64,000 nt of DNA from Streptomyces katrae (GCF_000717655.1 NZ_JNZY01000003.1:240599-304598), one strand, 5' to 3'; positions 25,026 through 33,804 are shown, counted from the stretch's first letter. Notes: generated from the sequence alone by a model not told the origin. Program-made: numbers and translations.

Positions 25026-26197
25026 GGCGGGCGCGCGCCGCCGCCGGCCGGGCGGTCGCGCAGGTCACGGGACGGGCGCTGGGCCCTTACCAGAGCGCCG
25101 TCGTCCGCATCGGCTTCTCCGCGACCTGGCTGTTCTTCCTGCTGCGGGAGTTCCCGAACCGGCACGAGCTGTACGGGCCGGACGGGCCCTGGAGCTTCGG
25201 GCTGGCGGAGCGGCTGGTCGACTCGAACCACGCCTTCACGGTGCTGATGTGGTCGGACTCGGCGCTGTGGTTCGAGTCCGTGTACGCGGTGTCGGTGCTC
25301 TCGAGCGTGCTGCTGATGCTGGGCTGGCGGACGCGCGCGATGTCCGTGGTGTTCATGGTCGGGGTGCTGTCGCTGCAGAACCGCAGCGTGTTCATGGGCG
25401 ACGGCGGGGACAACGTCATCCACCTGATGGCGATGTACCTGGTGCTGACGCGGTGCGCACAGGTGTGGTCGCTGGACGCGCGGCGCGCGCGGCTGCGCGG
25501 GTCGGCCTCGGCGGGGGTGGCCGGGCCGGTGCTGTGGGGTGTGCTCGGCGCGGTGTTCGCGTACGGGGCGGTGGCCGCGCGGTTCAGCTACGGCTGGCTG
25601 GCGGCCTTCGCGGCGTTGTGGGTGGTCTGCGCGGTGTGGTGGATGGTGGACCGGTACGAGCCGCAGGGCGAGGGGCGGGCGGTCCTCGACGTCCTGGCGA
25701 ACCTGGTGCACAACGCGGGGCTGCTGGTGATCATGGCGGAGGTCTGCCTGATCTACGCGACGGCCGGCTGGTACAAGATCCAGGGGTCGCGGTGGCAGGA
25801 CGGGACCGCGCTGTACTACCCGCTCGGGCTGGACTACTTCACGCCGTGGCCGGGGCTGTCGGCGGTGGTGGCGGGGAGCGGGACGCTCGTGATGCTGCTG
25901 TCGTACGGGACGGTGGCGGTGCAGGTCGCGTTTCCGTTCACGGTGTTCAACCGGCGGATCAAGAACGTGCTGCTGGGCGTGATGATGCTCGAGCATGCCG
26001 GGATCGCGGTGCTGCTGGGTCTGCCGTTCTTCTCGTTGGCGATGATCGCCGCGGATGCGGTGTTTCTGCCGACGGGGTTCTTGGTGTGGCTCGGGGTGAG
26101 GGCCTCCCGCCTGGTGGAGACGGCGGGGGCTGCGGCGGTTCCGGCGGAGGCCGAGGCGGCTGTCGCGCCGGCGGGGCCGAGTCCCAGCGTGCGCTGA
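25022..26197 (+). CDS. HTTM domain membrane protein (SdpB-like)
   Basis: 391 aa from GTG 25022. Polytopic, about seven to nine helices. The region at about 100-130 (QNRSVFMGDGGDNVIHL) and YATAGWYKIQGSRWQDGTALYY at about 240-262 are the conserved features of HTTM proteins, a family related to vitamin-K-dependent gamma-carboxylases and to SdpB. Translationally coupled to the DUF5819 gene. Substrate unknown. Confidence 0.85.
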   Translation: MRRARAAAGRAVAQVTGRALGPYQSAVVRIGFSATWLFFLLREFPNRHELYGPDGPWSFGLAERLVDSNHAFTVLMWSDSALWFESVYAVSVLSSVLLMLGWRTRAMSVVFMVGVLSLQNRSVFMGDGGDNVIHLMAMYLVLTRCAQVWSLDARRARLRGSASAGVAGPVLWGVLGAVFAYGAVAARFSYGWLAAFAALWVVCAVWWMVDRYEPQGEGRAVLDVLANLVHNAGLLVIMAEVCLIYATAGWYKIQGSRWQDGTALYYPLGLDYFTPWPGLSAVVAGSGTLVMLLSYGTVAVQVAFPFTVFNRRIKNVLLGVMMLEHAGIAVLLGLPFFSLAMIAADAVFLPTGFLVWLGVRASRLVETAGAAAVPAEAEAAVAPAGPSPSVR

Positions 26198-26483
26198 GCC
26201 CCCGGCGCGTGCGGCTTCCGCTGTGCGGGGCTCCTCCCCGCCCCGCCCTTTCTCCGTTTCTCCCCGGCTACCGCCGGGAGGTGCCCCCAGGGGCACGCCC
26301 CGGACCCCTGCGAGTGCGGGCCGTTGCGGGCGCGCTGCCCCCGGGCACCCGCGCCGCTGACGCCGACGGGGCTGAACCTCCGGACCGTCCGCGTTCGAGG
26401 ACCGGGTCCGGGCAGCGCCGGGGAACGGGCGAAGGGCGGGCAGGGGGCAGAACTCCCAGGCCACGGCCCGTACGCTCGGCGGT
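26198..26483. repeat. Intergenic region with dispersed palindromic repeats
   Basis: 286 bp without a gene. It contains TCCCCGGCTACCGCCGGGAGG... at 26261-26290, one of three copies of a 30-bp palindromic repeat in the window (others at 33775 and 56541). It also contains a segment at about 26337-26375 (GCCCCCGGG ... GACGCCGACGGGGC) that closely resembles the intergenic sequence at about 41744-41780. Both kinds look like short non-coding mobile or REP-like elements. Confidence 0.65.
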
Positions 26484-27248
26484 ATGACTGAGCAGCATGG
26501 GAGCCCCGACCAGACCGCACGGCAGTGGCGGGAGGCCGCCGAGTGCGGGGACCTCGTACTCCTCGACGGGTTCCATGCGCTGAAGCACGCCCTGCGGTTC
26601 GGAGCCGATGTGCGGGCCGTCGTCGCCGACGATCCGGATGCCGTACGGGCGCTCGCCGGCGAGCTGGCTCCGGATGTGGCGGGCGAGGTCGGGCGGCTGG
26701 TGCGCAGGGCCGAGCTGCGCACGCTGCTGCCGCGCGTCCATCCCACCGGGGTCGCGGCGCTGGCGGTGCGGCCCGACCGGGCCGAAGGGCGGGCCCGGCT
26801 GGAGCGGCAGCCCCGGACCGCGCCCGTCGTCGTGCTCGACAACCCCCGCAACCTCGGCAACGTCGGCGCCGTGGTCCGGCTCGCCGCAGGCTTCGGCGCC
26901 ACCGGCGTGGTGACCCGCGGCGACCTCGACCCCTGGCACCCGAACGTGGTCCGGGCCGGGGCCGGGCTGCACTACGCCACCACCGTCGACCGCGTCGAGA
27001 TCGACACCCTGCCCGCCGGGCCGCTGTACGCGCTCGACCCGGAGGGCGAGGACATCCGTGCCCTCACCCTCCCGGACGACGCCCTGCTCGCCTTCGGCTC
27101 GGAGCGGCACGGCATCTCACCCGAGCTGCGTGACCGCGCGGACCACCTGGTCTCCCTGCCGATGCGGCCGCAGGTGTCCAGCTACAACCTGGCCACCAGC
27201 GTGGCCATGACCCTCTTCCACTGGGGCGGGCCCCGCGACGACGCCTAG
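26484..27248 (+). CDS. TrmH/SpoU-family RNA 2'-O-methyltransferase
   Basis: 254 aa. N-terminal substrate-binding part, then the SPOUT fold: motif 1 NPRNLGNVGAVVR, motif 2 FGSERHGIS and motif 3 SSYNLATSVAMTLF, which form the knotted SAM site. It methylates ribose in tRNA or rRNA; the target nucleotide cannot be read from sequence. Its TAG stop shares the tetranucleotide CTAG (27245-27248) with the stop of the convergent paaN gene. Confidence 0.92.
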   Translation: MTEQHGSPDQTARQWREAAECGDLVLLDGFHALKHALRFGADVRAVVADDPDAVRALAGELAPDVAGEVGRLVRRAELRTLLPRVHPTGVAALAVRPDRAEGRARLERQPRTAPVVVLDNPRNLGNVGAVVRLAAGFGATGVVTRGDLDPWHPNVVRAGAGLHYATTVDRVEIDTLPAGPLYALDPEGEDIRALTLPDDALLAFGSERHGISPELRDRADHLVSLPMRPQVSSYNLATSVAMTLFHWGGPRDDA

Positions 27249-28927
27249 GCCTGGCGGCGGATCTCCACCATGCGGAAGCGGTTCGAGACGAAGGCCCCGT
27301 CGCACAGGGCCGCGTTCGCCGCCGGGTTGCCGCCCGAGCCGTGGAAGTCCGAGAAGGCCGCGGTCTGGTTGACGTAGACCCCGCCCGTCAGGTTCAGCGA
27401 CAGCTGCGCCGACTCCTCGAGGCAGACCTCCTCGATGGCCCGCTCGGTGTCCGCGGACGTCGTGTACGCGCCGACGGTCATCGCGCCCTTCTCCCGCACC
27501 GTGCGGCGCAGGAGGTCCAGGGCGTCCGCCGTGGAGTCCACGGCGACCGCGAAGGAGACCGGGCCGAAGCACTCCGAGAGGTACGGGGCCGAGTCGTCCG
27601 GCTTGGCCGCGTCCAGCTTGACCATCACCGGGGTGCGGACGACGGCGTCCGGGAACTCGGGGTTGATCACCTCGCGGGAGGCCAGTGCCACCTCGCCGAG
27701 GCCGGTCGCGGCCTCGAGGCGGGCCTTGACGTCCGGGTTGACCAGGGCGCCGAGCAGCGCGTTGGCCCGGGCGTCGTCGCCCAGCAGGCCGCCGACCGAG
27801 GCCGCGAGGTCGGCGACGACCTCGTCGTACGACTTGTGGCCGGCGTCCGTCTCGATGCCGTCCCGCGGGATCAGCAGGTTCTGCGGGGTGGTGCACATCT
27901 GGCCGCTGTAGAGCGAAAGGGAGAACGCCAGGTTGGACAGCATCCCCTTGTAGTTGCCCGTCGAGTCGACCACGACCGTGTTGACGCCGGCCTTCTCCGT
28001 GTAGACCTGTGCCTGGCGGGCGTTGGTCTCCAGCCAGTCGCCGAACTCGGTCGAGCCGGTGTAGTCGATCAGCTTGATCTCGGGGCGGACGGCCAGGGTC
28101 TTGGCGATGCCTTCGCCCGGGCGCTCGACGGCCAGCGCCACCAGGTTCGGGTCGAAGCCCGCCTCGGCGAGGACCTCGCGGGCCACCTTCACGGTCAGCG
28201 CCAGCGGGAGCACGGCGCGCGGGTGAGGCTTGACCAGCACCGCGTTGCCCGTGGCCAGGGAGGCGAACAGGCCCGGGTAGCCGTTCCACGTCGGGAACGT
28301 GTTGCAGCCGATCATCAGGGAGATGCCGCGCGGGACGGCCGTGAAGGTCTTGCCGAGCTCCAGCGGGTCCTTCTTGCCCTGCGGCTTCGACCAGTCGGCC
28401 TGGCCCGGGACGCGGGTCTGCTCCTCGTACGCGTAGGCCACCGCCTCCAGGCCGCGGTCCTGTGCGTGCGGGCCGCCCGCCTGGAACGCCATCATGAAGG
28501 CCTGGCCGCTGGTGTGCATGACCGCGTGCGCGAACTCGTGCGTGCGCGCGCCGATCCGGGCCAGGATCTCGATGCAGACCAGGGCGCGCACCTCGGGACC
28601 GGCGTCCCGCCAGGCGCCCATGCCGGCCTTCATCGCGGGCAGCAGGACGTCGGGGTCGACGTGCGGGTACTCGACGCCCAGCTCGGGGCCGAACGGGGAC
28701 ACTTCGGCGCCCGCCCAGCCGTCCGTGCCGGGCTGGCCCAGGTCGAAGCGGGTGCCGCGGACGGCCTCGAAGGCGGCCAGCCCGTCGGCCGGGGCGGTCT
28801 CCCCGTAGGCCTTGGGGTGCTCCGGATGCGGGGACCAGTAGGCGCGGCTGCGGATGGCCGCCAGGGCCTGGTCCAGGGTGGACCGGTGCTTGTCGGACAG
28901 CTGGGGGACGGTGAGCTCGGCGGCCAT
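27245..28927 (-). CDS. paaN: Phenylacetic acid degradation protein PaaN (aldehyde dehydrogenase family)
   Basis: 560 aa from ATG 28927 with GAGGAG upstream. Aldehyde-dehydrogenase superfamily: NTFPTWNGYPGLFASL, IDYTGSTEFGDWL and the nucleophile cysteine in SGQMCTTPQN. It lacks the MaoC-type hydratase domain of the fused E. coli PaaZ, so it probably performs only the dehydrogenase step on the ring-opened semialdehyde, with a separate hydrolase elsewhere. Divergent from paaH across a PaaR-type operator. Confidence 0.9.
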   Translation of the reverse strand: MAAELTVPQLSDKHRSTLDQALAAIRSRAYWSPHPEHPKAYGETAPADGLAAFEAVRGTRFDLGQPGTDGWAGAEVSPFGPELGVEYPHVDPDVLLPAMKAGMGAWRDAGPEVRALVCIEILARIGARTHEFAHAVMHTSGQAFMMAFQAGGPHAQDRGLEAVAYAYEEQTRVPGQADWSKPQGKKDPLELGKTFTAVPRGISLMIGCNTFPTWNGYPGLFASLATGNAVLVKPHPRAVLPLALTVKVAREVLAEAGFDPNLVALAVERPGEGIAKTLAVRPEIKLIDYTGSTEFGDWLETNARQAQVYTEKAGVNTVVVDSTGNYKGMLSNLAFSLSLYSGQMCTTPQNLLIPRDGIETDAGHKSYDEVVADLAASVGGLLGDDARANALLGALVNPDVKARLEAATGLGEVALASREVINPEFPDAVVRTPVMVKLDAAKPDDSAPYLSECFGPVSFAVAVDSTADALDLLRRTVREKGAMTVGAYTTSADTERAIEEVCLEESAQLSLNLTGGVYVNQTAAFSDFHGSGGNPAANAALCDGAFVSNRFRMVEIRRQA

Positions 28928-29025
28928 CAGGGACCAACTCCTCGTTGAGCCGGGCAAGATCAGGCTGGGTCGCAGACTGAGATCAGGCAGGGGCGGGTGA
29001 AGAAGAGCAGACTGGAGTTAGAGTA

Positions 29026-29039
29026 ACCGAACGATCGGT
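29026..29039. promoter_or_regulatory. PaaR-type TetR operator between paaN and paaH
   Basis: ACCGAACGATCGGT matches ACCGNNCGNNCGGT exactly and is nearly the reverse complement of the paaA operator. It lies between two divergent starts (28927 and 29095), so one bound dimer could control both genes. Confidence 0.78.
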
Positions 29040-29063
29040 CGGGACAAGAGGGCCCGGCAGGCC

Positions 29064-29072
29064 TGTGGATAA
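29064..29072 (-). promoter_or_regulatory. Single DnaA box upstream of paaH
   Basis: TGTGGATAA (reverse complement TTATCCACA) lies 23 bp in front of the paaH start. It is a perfect match but isolated, so it may be a titration site or chance. Confidence 0.5.
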
Positions 29073-29094
29073 CCCGGTGCGGGAGGATCAGGAC

Positions 29095-30594
29095 ATGACA
29101 GCAATCGAGCGGTCCCGCACTGTGGCGGTCGTCGGCGCCGGCACCATGGGGCAGGGCATCGCCCAGGTCGCCCTCCTCGCAGGTCACCGGGTGCTGATCT
29201 ACGACATCAACGCCGAGCTCGCCGCCGGCGGCGTCGGCATCGTCCAGGACCGCGTCGACCGCATGGCCGCGAAGGGCCGCCTCGACCCCGCCGAGGCCGA
29301 GGACGCGATCGGCCGGATCGATGCGGCCACCGCCCTCACCGACCTCGCCGGCGCCGCGCTCGTCATCGAGGCCGTCGTCGAGGACTCCGCCGTCAAGCGC
29401 GCGCTCTTCGAAGCACTCGAAGAGGTGGTCGCGCCGGACGCGCTGCTGGCCACGAACACCTCCTCCCTCTCCGTCACCGAGCTCGCCGCCGGCCTCGCGC
29501 ACCCCGGCCGCTTCCTCGGCCTGCACTTCTTCAACCCGGCCCCGCTGCTCCCTCTCGTCGAGGTGGTCAGCGGTTTCGCGACCGACCCGGCCGCCGCCGA
29601 GCGCGCGTACCGCACCGTCCTGGGCTGGGGGAAGACGCCGGTCCGCTGCGCCGACACCCCCGGCTTCATCGTCAACCGGATCGCCCGCCCCTTCTACGCC
29701 GAGGCCTTCGCGGTGTACGAGGAGCAGGGCGCCGACCCGGCGACCATCGACGCCGTGCTCCGCGAGTGCGGCGGCTTCAAGATGGGCCCGTTCCAGCTGA
29801 CCGACCTCATCGGACAGGACGTCAACGAGGCCGTCACCCGCTCCGTGTGGGAGTCCTTCTTCCGGAGCCCCAAGTTCACCCCGTCCCTCGCGCAGCGCCG
29901 GCTGGTCCAGTCGGGCCGCCTGGGCCGCAAGTCCGGGCACGGCTGGTTCCCGTACGGCCCGGACGTCCAGGCTCCGGCCCCGCACACCGCCGGTCCCGAG
30001 GAGTCCCCCGAGAAGGTCACCGTGGTCGGCGACCTCGGTCCCGCCGCCGGGCTCGTCGAGCTGCTGGAAGAGGCCGGGATCGCGGTCACGTCCACCGAGC
30101 ACGGGGGCCCGTACATCCAGCTGCCCGGCGAGGGCCAGCTGGTGCTCGCGGACGGCAAGACCTCGATCGAGTTCGCCGACGTCGTCTACTTCGACCTCGC
30201 CCTCGACTACCGCGGGGCCACCCGGATCGCGCTGTCCGCCGGTGCGGACACCACCGAGCGGACCCTGGCCGAGGCGGTCGGTCTGTTCCAGAAGCTCGGC
30301 AAGAAGGTCTCCGTCATCGGCGACGTGCCCGGCATGATCGTGGCGCGCACGGTCGCGATGCTGATCGACCTGACCGCCGATGCCGTCGCGCGCGGTGCGG
30401 CCACCGCCGAGGACATCGACACGGCGATGCGGCTCGGCGTGAACTACCCGCTGGGCCCGTCCGAATGGCACGGCCGGCTGGGCCGCGACTGGGCCTACGA
30501 CCTGCTGCACCACCTCGACGAGCGCTGTCCCGGAGGCCGCTACGCGCCCTCGCTGGCGCTGTTCAAGCTCGGCTACGCGGAGGACGCCGAATGA
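29095..30594 (+). CDS. paaH: 3-hydroxyacyl-CoA dehydrogenase PaaH
   Basis: 499 aa from ATG 29095 (GGGAGG eight bases upstream). Rossmann motif VVGAGTMGQGIAQ at about residues 10-22, then two 3HCDH C-terminal domains (about 185-285 and 395-495), the long form typical for PaaH rather than the about 285-aa short form. It oxidises 3-hydroxyadipyl-CoA to 3-oxoadipyl-CoA in phenylacetate breakdown. Overlaps the TetR gene downstream by 4 bases (ATGA). Confidence 0.9.
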   Translation: MTAIERSRTVAVVGAGTMGQGIAQVALLAGHRVLIYDINAELAAGGVGIVQDRVDRMAAKGRLDPAEAEDAIGRIDAATALTDLAGAALVIEAVVEDSAVKRALFEALEEVVAPDALLATNTSSLSVTELAAGLAHPGRFLGLHFFNPAPLLPLVEVVSGFATDPAAAERAYRTVLGWGKTPVRCADTPGFIVNRIARPFYAEAFAVYEEQGADPATIDAVLRECGGFKMGPFQLTDLIGQDVNEAVTRSVWESFFRSPKFTPSLAQRRLVQSGRLGRKSGHGWFPYGPDVQAPAPHTAGPEESPEKVTVVGDLGPAAGLVELLEEAGIAVTSTEHGGPYIQLPGEGQLVLADGKTSIEFADVVYFDLALDYRGATRIALSAGADTTERTLAEAVGLFQKLGKKVSVIGDVPGMIVARTVAMLIDLTADAVARGAATAEDIDTAMRLGVNYPLGPSEWHGRLGRDWAYDLLHHLDERCPGGRYAPSLALFKLGYAEDAE

Positions 30595-31184
30595 CCACCG
30601 CCAGGCGGGACACGTACACCCCCGAGACGCTCCTGTCGGTCGCCGTCCAGGTCTTCAACGAGCGGGGCTACGACGGCACCTCCATGGAGCACCTCTCCAA
30701 GGCGGCGGGCATCTCGAAGTCCTCGATCTACCACCACGTGGCGGGCAAGGAGGAGCTCCTGCGCCGGGCCGTCAGCCGCGCGCTCGACGGGCTCTTCGCC
30801 GTCCTGGAGGAGACGGGTGCCGTACGCGGCCGGGCGGTCGAGCGGGTGGAGTACGTCACGCGGCGCACGGTCGAGGTCCTGGTCGCCGAGCTCCCGTACG
30901 TGACGCTGCTGCTGCGGGTGCGGGGCAACACCCGGACCGAGCGCTGGGCCCTGGAGCGCCGCCGTGAGTTCGACCACCAGGTCGCGGAGCTCCTCAAGGC
31001 CGCCGCGGCCGACGGGGACCTGCGCGCGGACGTGGACATCCGGCTGGCGACCCGCCTGCTGTTCGGCATGGTGAACTCCCTGGTGGAGTGGTACCGGCCG
31101 CACCCCGGCACCACCGCGGACCAATTGGCGGACGCGGTCGTCCACATGGCGCTGGACGGACTGCGGACCGTACGCGGTCGGTGA
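30591..31184 (+). CDS. paaR: TetR/AcrR-family regulator, PaaR-like
   Basis: 197 aa. N-terminal helix-turn-helix (about 12-58: ERGYDGTSMEHLSKAAGISKSSIYHHVAGKEEL) and an all-helical ligand domain. Translationally coupled to paaH. Three palindromes of the type reported for Corynebacterium PaaR are present in the window, which supports the assignment; phenylacetyl-CoA is the expected effector (inference from the family). Confidence 0.8.
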   Translation: MTTARRDTYTPETLLSVAVQVFNERGYDGTSMEHLSKAAGISKSSIYHHVAGKEELLRRAVSRALDGLFAVLEETGAVRGRAVERVEYVTRRTVEVLVAELPYVTLLLRVRGNTRTERWALERRREFDHQVAELLKAAAADGDLRADVDIRLATRLLFGMVNSLVEWYRPHPGTTADQLADAVVHMALDGLRTVRGR

Positions 31185-31286
31185 CCGGCCATGATCCGTA
31201 CGGTCTGGCCGCAAATGCCGGCTGAATCGCCGCGCGGGGTCTGTACGATGAGCAGGCTTTCGAACATGTTCAAGCAGTAATAGAAA

Positions 31287-32987
31287 ATGGGGGGGCCGGT
31301 GCGCAGTCGCCGTCTCGTAGTTTCCGCTGCCGTCGTCGTCGCGGCCAGCGTTGGTTTCATCCCGGGCACGGCCCAGGCGGCCGGTCCGGCCGCGGGTCCG
31401 TCCGCACCGGTGGCCAAGGGGGTGTCCGCTCCCGCGGCGGACCTGGCCAAGCTCGGTGCATCCGAAGTCAAGAAGTTCCACAGCCCGGCCGAGCACTCGG
31501 TCCGCAAGGCCCTGCCGGCGGCCAAGGGCACGGCTGCCGCGACCGCCCAGGGTGCGGAGACCGCCGCGGGCAACCCGGACCTGGGCCTCGTCCTCGACGC
31601 GCAGAGCACGTCCGCGCACGGCATCGAGCTGAAGGCCCAGGTCCTCAGCTCCCCGGGCGCCAATCTCCGCGTCGTGTACAGCTGGGGTGACGGGACGACC
31701 GACAGCACCCAGGCCCTCCCCGGCCAGGAGGTGTCGCTGAAGCACAGCTACGCCGAGCTCGGCGAGTACAACGTCAAGGTCACCGTGACGGACTTGGCGA
31801 ACTCGGCCGAGGTCGTCAACGAGCTCCCGCTGTCGACGGTCGGCTCGGACTTCACCCCGTACGCCCCGACCCGTCTCCTGGACACCCGGACCGGCACCGG
31901 AGCCCCGAAGGGCATGGTCCAGGCGTACTCCTCGGCCAAGGTGAAGATCGCCGGCAACGGCAAGATACCGGCGGGCGTCACGGCCGTGGCCCTGAACGTC
32001 ACCGTCACCAACGCCGCCAACCCCGGGCACGTCACGGCCTTCCCGGGCGGCGGCACGCGTCCGACCACCTCGAACCTCAACTTCGAGGCCGGCCAGACCG
32101 TCCCGAACCTGGTGGTCGTGCCGGTCGGCAAGGACGGCACCGTCGAGCTCTACAACGGCAGCTGGACGGCGGTCGACCTGATCGCCGACATCACCGGCTA
32201 CTTCACCCGCACCGCGGCCAGCGGCTACACGCCGATGGCCCCGGTCCGCGCCGTGGACACCCGCTCCGGCCAGGGCGCGCCCCAGGGGCAGGTCGCGGGC
32301 CGCGGCACGATCGGCGTGCAGCTCGGCGGCTGGTACGTGCCCTCCAACGCCACCGCCGTGGCGCTGAACGTGACGGCCACCGGCCCGCGCGAGGACGGCC
32401 ACCTGACGGCCTACCCGAGCGGCCAGCAGGCCCCGAACACCTCGAACGTGAACTTCAAGGCCGGGCAGACCGTCGCCAACTCGGTGGTCGTCCCGGTCGG
32501 TGCCGACGGGAAGGTCAACGTCTTCAACGGCGCCTGGGCGGGGACCGACGTCATCGTCGACGTCGTCGGCTACTACAGCCCCGACAGCTCGGGCGCCTTC
32601 ATGCCGGTCACCCCGGGCCGCATGCTCGACACCCGTGCTTGGGGCCAGGGGCCGATGTACCCCCGCGGCTACATCTGGATGCCCATCTCCCACGGCGAGC
32701 AGGGCATCGCGGGCTACGTCCTGAACACCACGGTGACCAACACCAAGGACGCGGGCTTCCTCTCGGTCGCCCCGGACACGAACACGCCGGACCAGTACGA
32801 GAGCGGCACCGAGTCGCAGCTGACCCGTCCCACCGCGTCCACCCTGAACTGGACGGCCGGCAAGACCGTCCCGAACCTGGTCCAGGCGAGCTCCGGCGGC
32901 GTCAACGGGGTCGTCGACTTCTGGAACCAGAGCTGGAACACCACCGACCTGATCGTCGACATCTTCGGCTACTACGAGACCAAGTGA
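31287..32987 (+). CDS. Secreted PKD-domain protein with three LDTR repeats
   Basis: 566 aa; GTG 31299 is an equally good start. Sec signal peptide (RSRRLVVSAAVVVAASVGF, cleavage near AQAAG), an Ala/Lys-rich segment, a PKD-type beta domain (about 90-185, YSWGDGTTD) and three repeats of about 120 aa, each running from PxRLLDTR through ALNVTxT, GHxTAxPxG, TSNxNFxAGQTV and VPVGxDG to DxxGYY. No wall-anchor motif. Such repeats are common on actinobacterial secreted proteins; their ligand is unknown. A paralogue is at 57040-58308. Confidence 0.8.
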   Translation: MGGPVRSRRLVVSAAVVVAASVGFIPGTAQAAGPAAGPSAPVAKGVSAPAADLAKLGASEVKKFHSPAEHSVRKALPAAKGTAAATAQGAETAAGNPDLGLVLDAQSTSAHGIELKAQVLSSPGANLRVVYSWGDGTTDSTQALPGQEVSLKHSYAELGEYNVKVTVTDLANSAEVVNELPLSTVGSDFTPYAPTRLLDTRTGTGAPKGMVQAYSSAKVKIAGNGKIPAGVTAVALNVTVTNAANPGHVTAFPGGGTRPTTSNLNFEAGQTVPNLVVVPVGKDGTVELYNGSWTAVDLIADITGYFTRTAASGYTPMAPVRAVDTRSGQGAPQGQVAGRGTIGVQLGGWYVPSNATAVALNVTATGPREDGHLTAYPSGQQAPNTSNVNFKAGQTVANSVVVPVGADGKVNVFNGAWAGTDVIVDVVGYYSPDSSGAFMPVTPGRMLDTRAWGQGPMYPRGYIWMPISHGEQGIAGYVLNTTVTNTKDAGFLSVAPDTNTPDQYESGTESQLTRPTASTLNWTAGKTVPNLVQASSGGVNGVVDFWNQSWNTTDLIVDIFGYYETK

Positions 32988-33007
32988 TCAACCCGTAGGC
33001 GCCTCGC

Positions 33008-33052
33008 ACAGCGCCCCGGGAACCGCCCTCCAGGCCGTTCCCGGGGCGCTGT
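33008..33052. terminator. Bidirectional hairpin between LDTR-repeat gene and lrp gene
   Basis: Perfect 16-bp arms at 33008-33023 and 33037-33052 (ACAGCGCCCCGGGAAC and its complement) around a 13-base loop, between two convergent genes. No strong T run, as is common in this genus. Confidence 0.85.
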
Positions 33053-33086
33053 CGCGTTCCGCAGCCCCTGTTGTCTCGGGGATCGC

Positions 33087-33641
33087 CTACTCCTCGGAGA
33101 TCGCCGGTCCGCCGTTCGGGCCGGTGTCGAGGAGGTCGGTCTCCTCGAAGACCAGCAGCGTGCGCGTCGAGAGGACCTCCGGGATGGACTGGAGGCGGGT
33201 CAGCACCAGCTCGCGCAGGGTGCGGTTGTCCGGCGTGTGGACCAGGAGCAGGACGTCGAAATCGCCGCTGACCAGCGCGATGTGGGCGGCGCCCGGGAGC
33301 TCGCGCAGCTTCTCGCGGACCGTGCGCCAGGAGTTCTGGACGATCTTCAGGGTGATGTACGCGGAAGCGCCCTGGCCTGCCCTTTCGTGGTTGACGCGGG
33401 CCGTGAACCCGCGGATCACCCCGTCGTCGATCAGCCGGTTGATCCGGGCGTAGGCGTTCGCGCGCGACACGTGGACCTGCTCGGCCACCGAGCGTATCGA
33501 CGCGCGGCCGTCCGCCTGGAGCAGGCGCATGATCGAACGGTCGATGGGATCCAGGGCGCGGGGCGGGGCCTGTGGGGCGGAAGGTGCACCGCCCGGTGGG
33601 ACCGGTGCGGAACCCGCTGCGGCCATTTGTTCATCCGGCAT
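33087..33641 (-). CDS. bkdR: Lrp/AsnC-family regulator, BkdR-like
   Basis: 184 aa from ATG 33641 with GGGAGG nine bases upstream. A 35-residue Ala/Pro-rich extension, an N-terminal helix-turn-helix (LDPIDRSIMRLLQADGR ... VSRANAYARINRL) and the RAM/AsnC effector domain (about 100-165, VSGDFDVLLLVHTPD). It is divergent from the E1alpha gene; Lrp-type BkdR proteins control branched-chain keto acid dehydrogenase operons in response to amino acids. Confidence 0.88.
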   Translation of the reverse strand: MPDEQMAAAGSAPVPPGGAPSAPQAPPRALDPIDRSIMRLLQADGRASIRSVAEQVHVSRANAYARINRLIDDGVIRGFTARVNHERAGQGASAYITLKIVQNSWRTVREKLRELPGAAHIALVSGDFDVLLLVHTPDNRTLRELVLTRLQSIPEVLSTRTLLVFEETDLLDTGPNGGPAISEE

Positions 33642-33699
33642 TGCCCACTGCCTCCCTCTCCTGGACGTCCTGCACCCATCCCAGGGCCCCGGCGTCACT

Positions 33700-33708
33700 T
33701 TGTCCACA
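33700..33708 (+). promoter_or_regulatory. DnaA box in the bkdR-bkdA promoter region
   Basis: TTGTCCACA, the preferred DnaA box form in Streptomyces, sits 59 bp upstream of the bkdR start codon. Isolated, so function is uncertain. Confidence 0.5.
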
Positions 33709-33742
33709 GCCTGGAGCCGCCTGTAGCCAAATTGCGCCATCG

Positions 33743-33756
33743 ACCGAACAATCGGT
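33743..33756. promoter_or_regulatory. Putative PaaR-type operator upstream of bkdA
   Basis: ACCGAACAATCGGT differs by one base from the paaN/paaH operator. It is in the divergent bkdR-bkdA region, about 90 bp before the bkdA start, where it could connect the TetR regulator at 30591 with branched-chain keto acid oxidation. Confidence 0.55.
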
Positions 33757-33774
33757 TGGTGAGGCGCCTCACAT

Positions 33775-33804
33775 GCCCCCGGCCACCGCCGGGGGTGCCC
33801 CCGG
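33775..33804. repeat. Dispersed 30-bp palindromic repeat, copy 2
   Basis: GCCCCCGGCCACCGCCGGGG... in the presumed 5' leader of bkdA, with the same core (CCACCGCCGGG) as the copies at 26261 and 56541. Confidence 0.6.

Noticed and set aside
31262..31271. GAACATGTTC palindrome upstream of the PKD/LDTR protein gene, considered as a LexA (SOS) box
   Set aside because: The actinobacterial LexA box needs TCGAAC and GTTCGA with a 4-base spacer; here the spacer is 2 bases and the right arm lacks GA.
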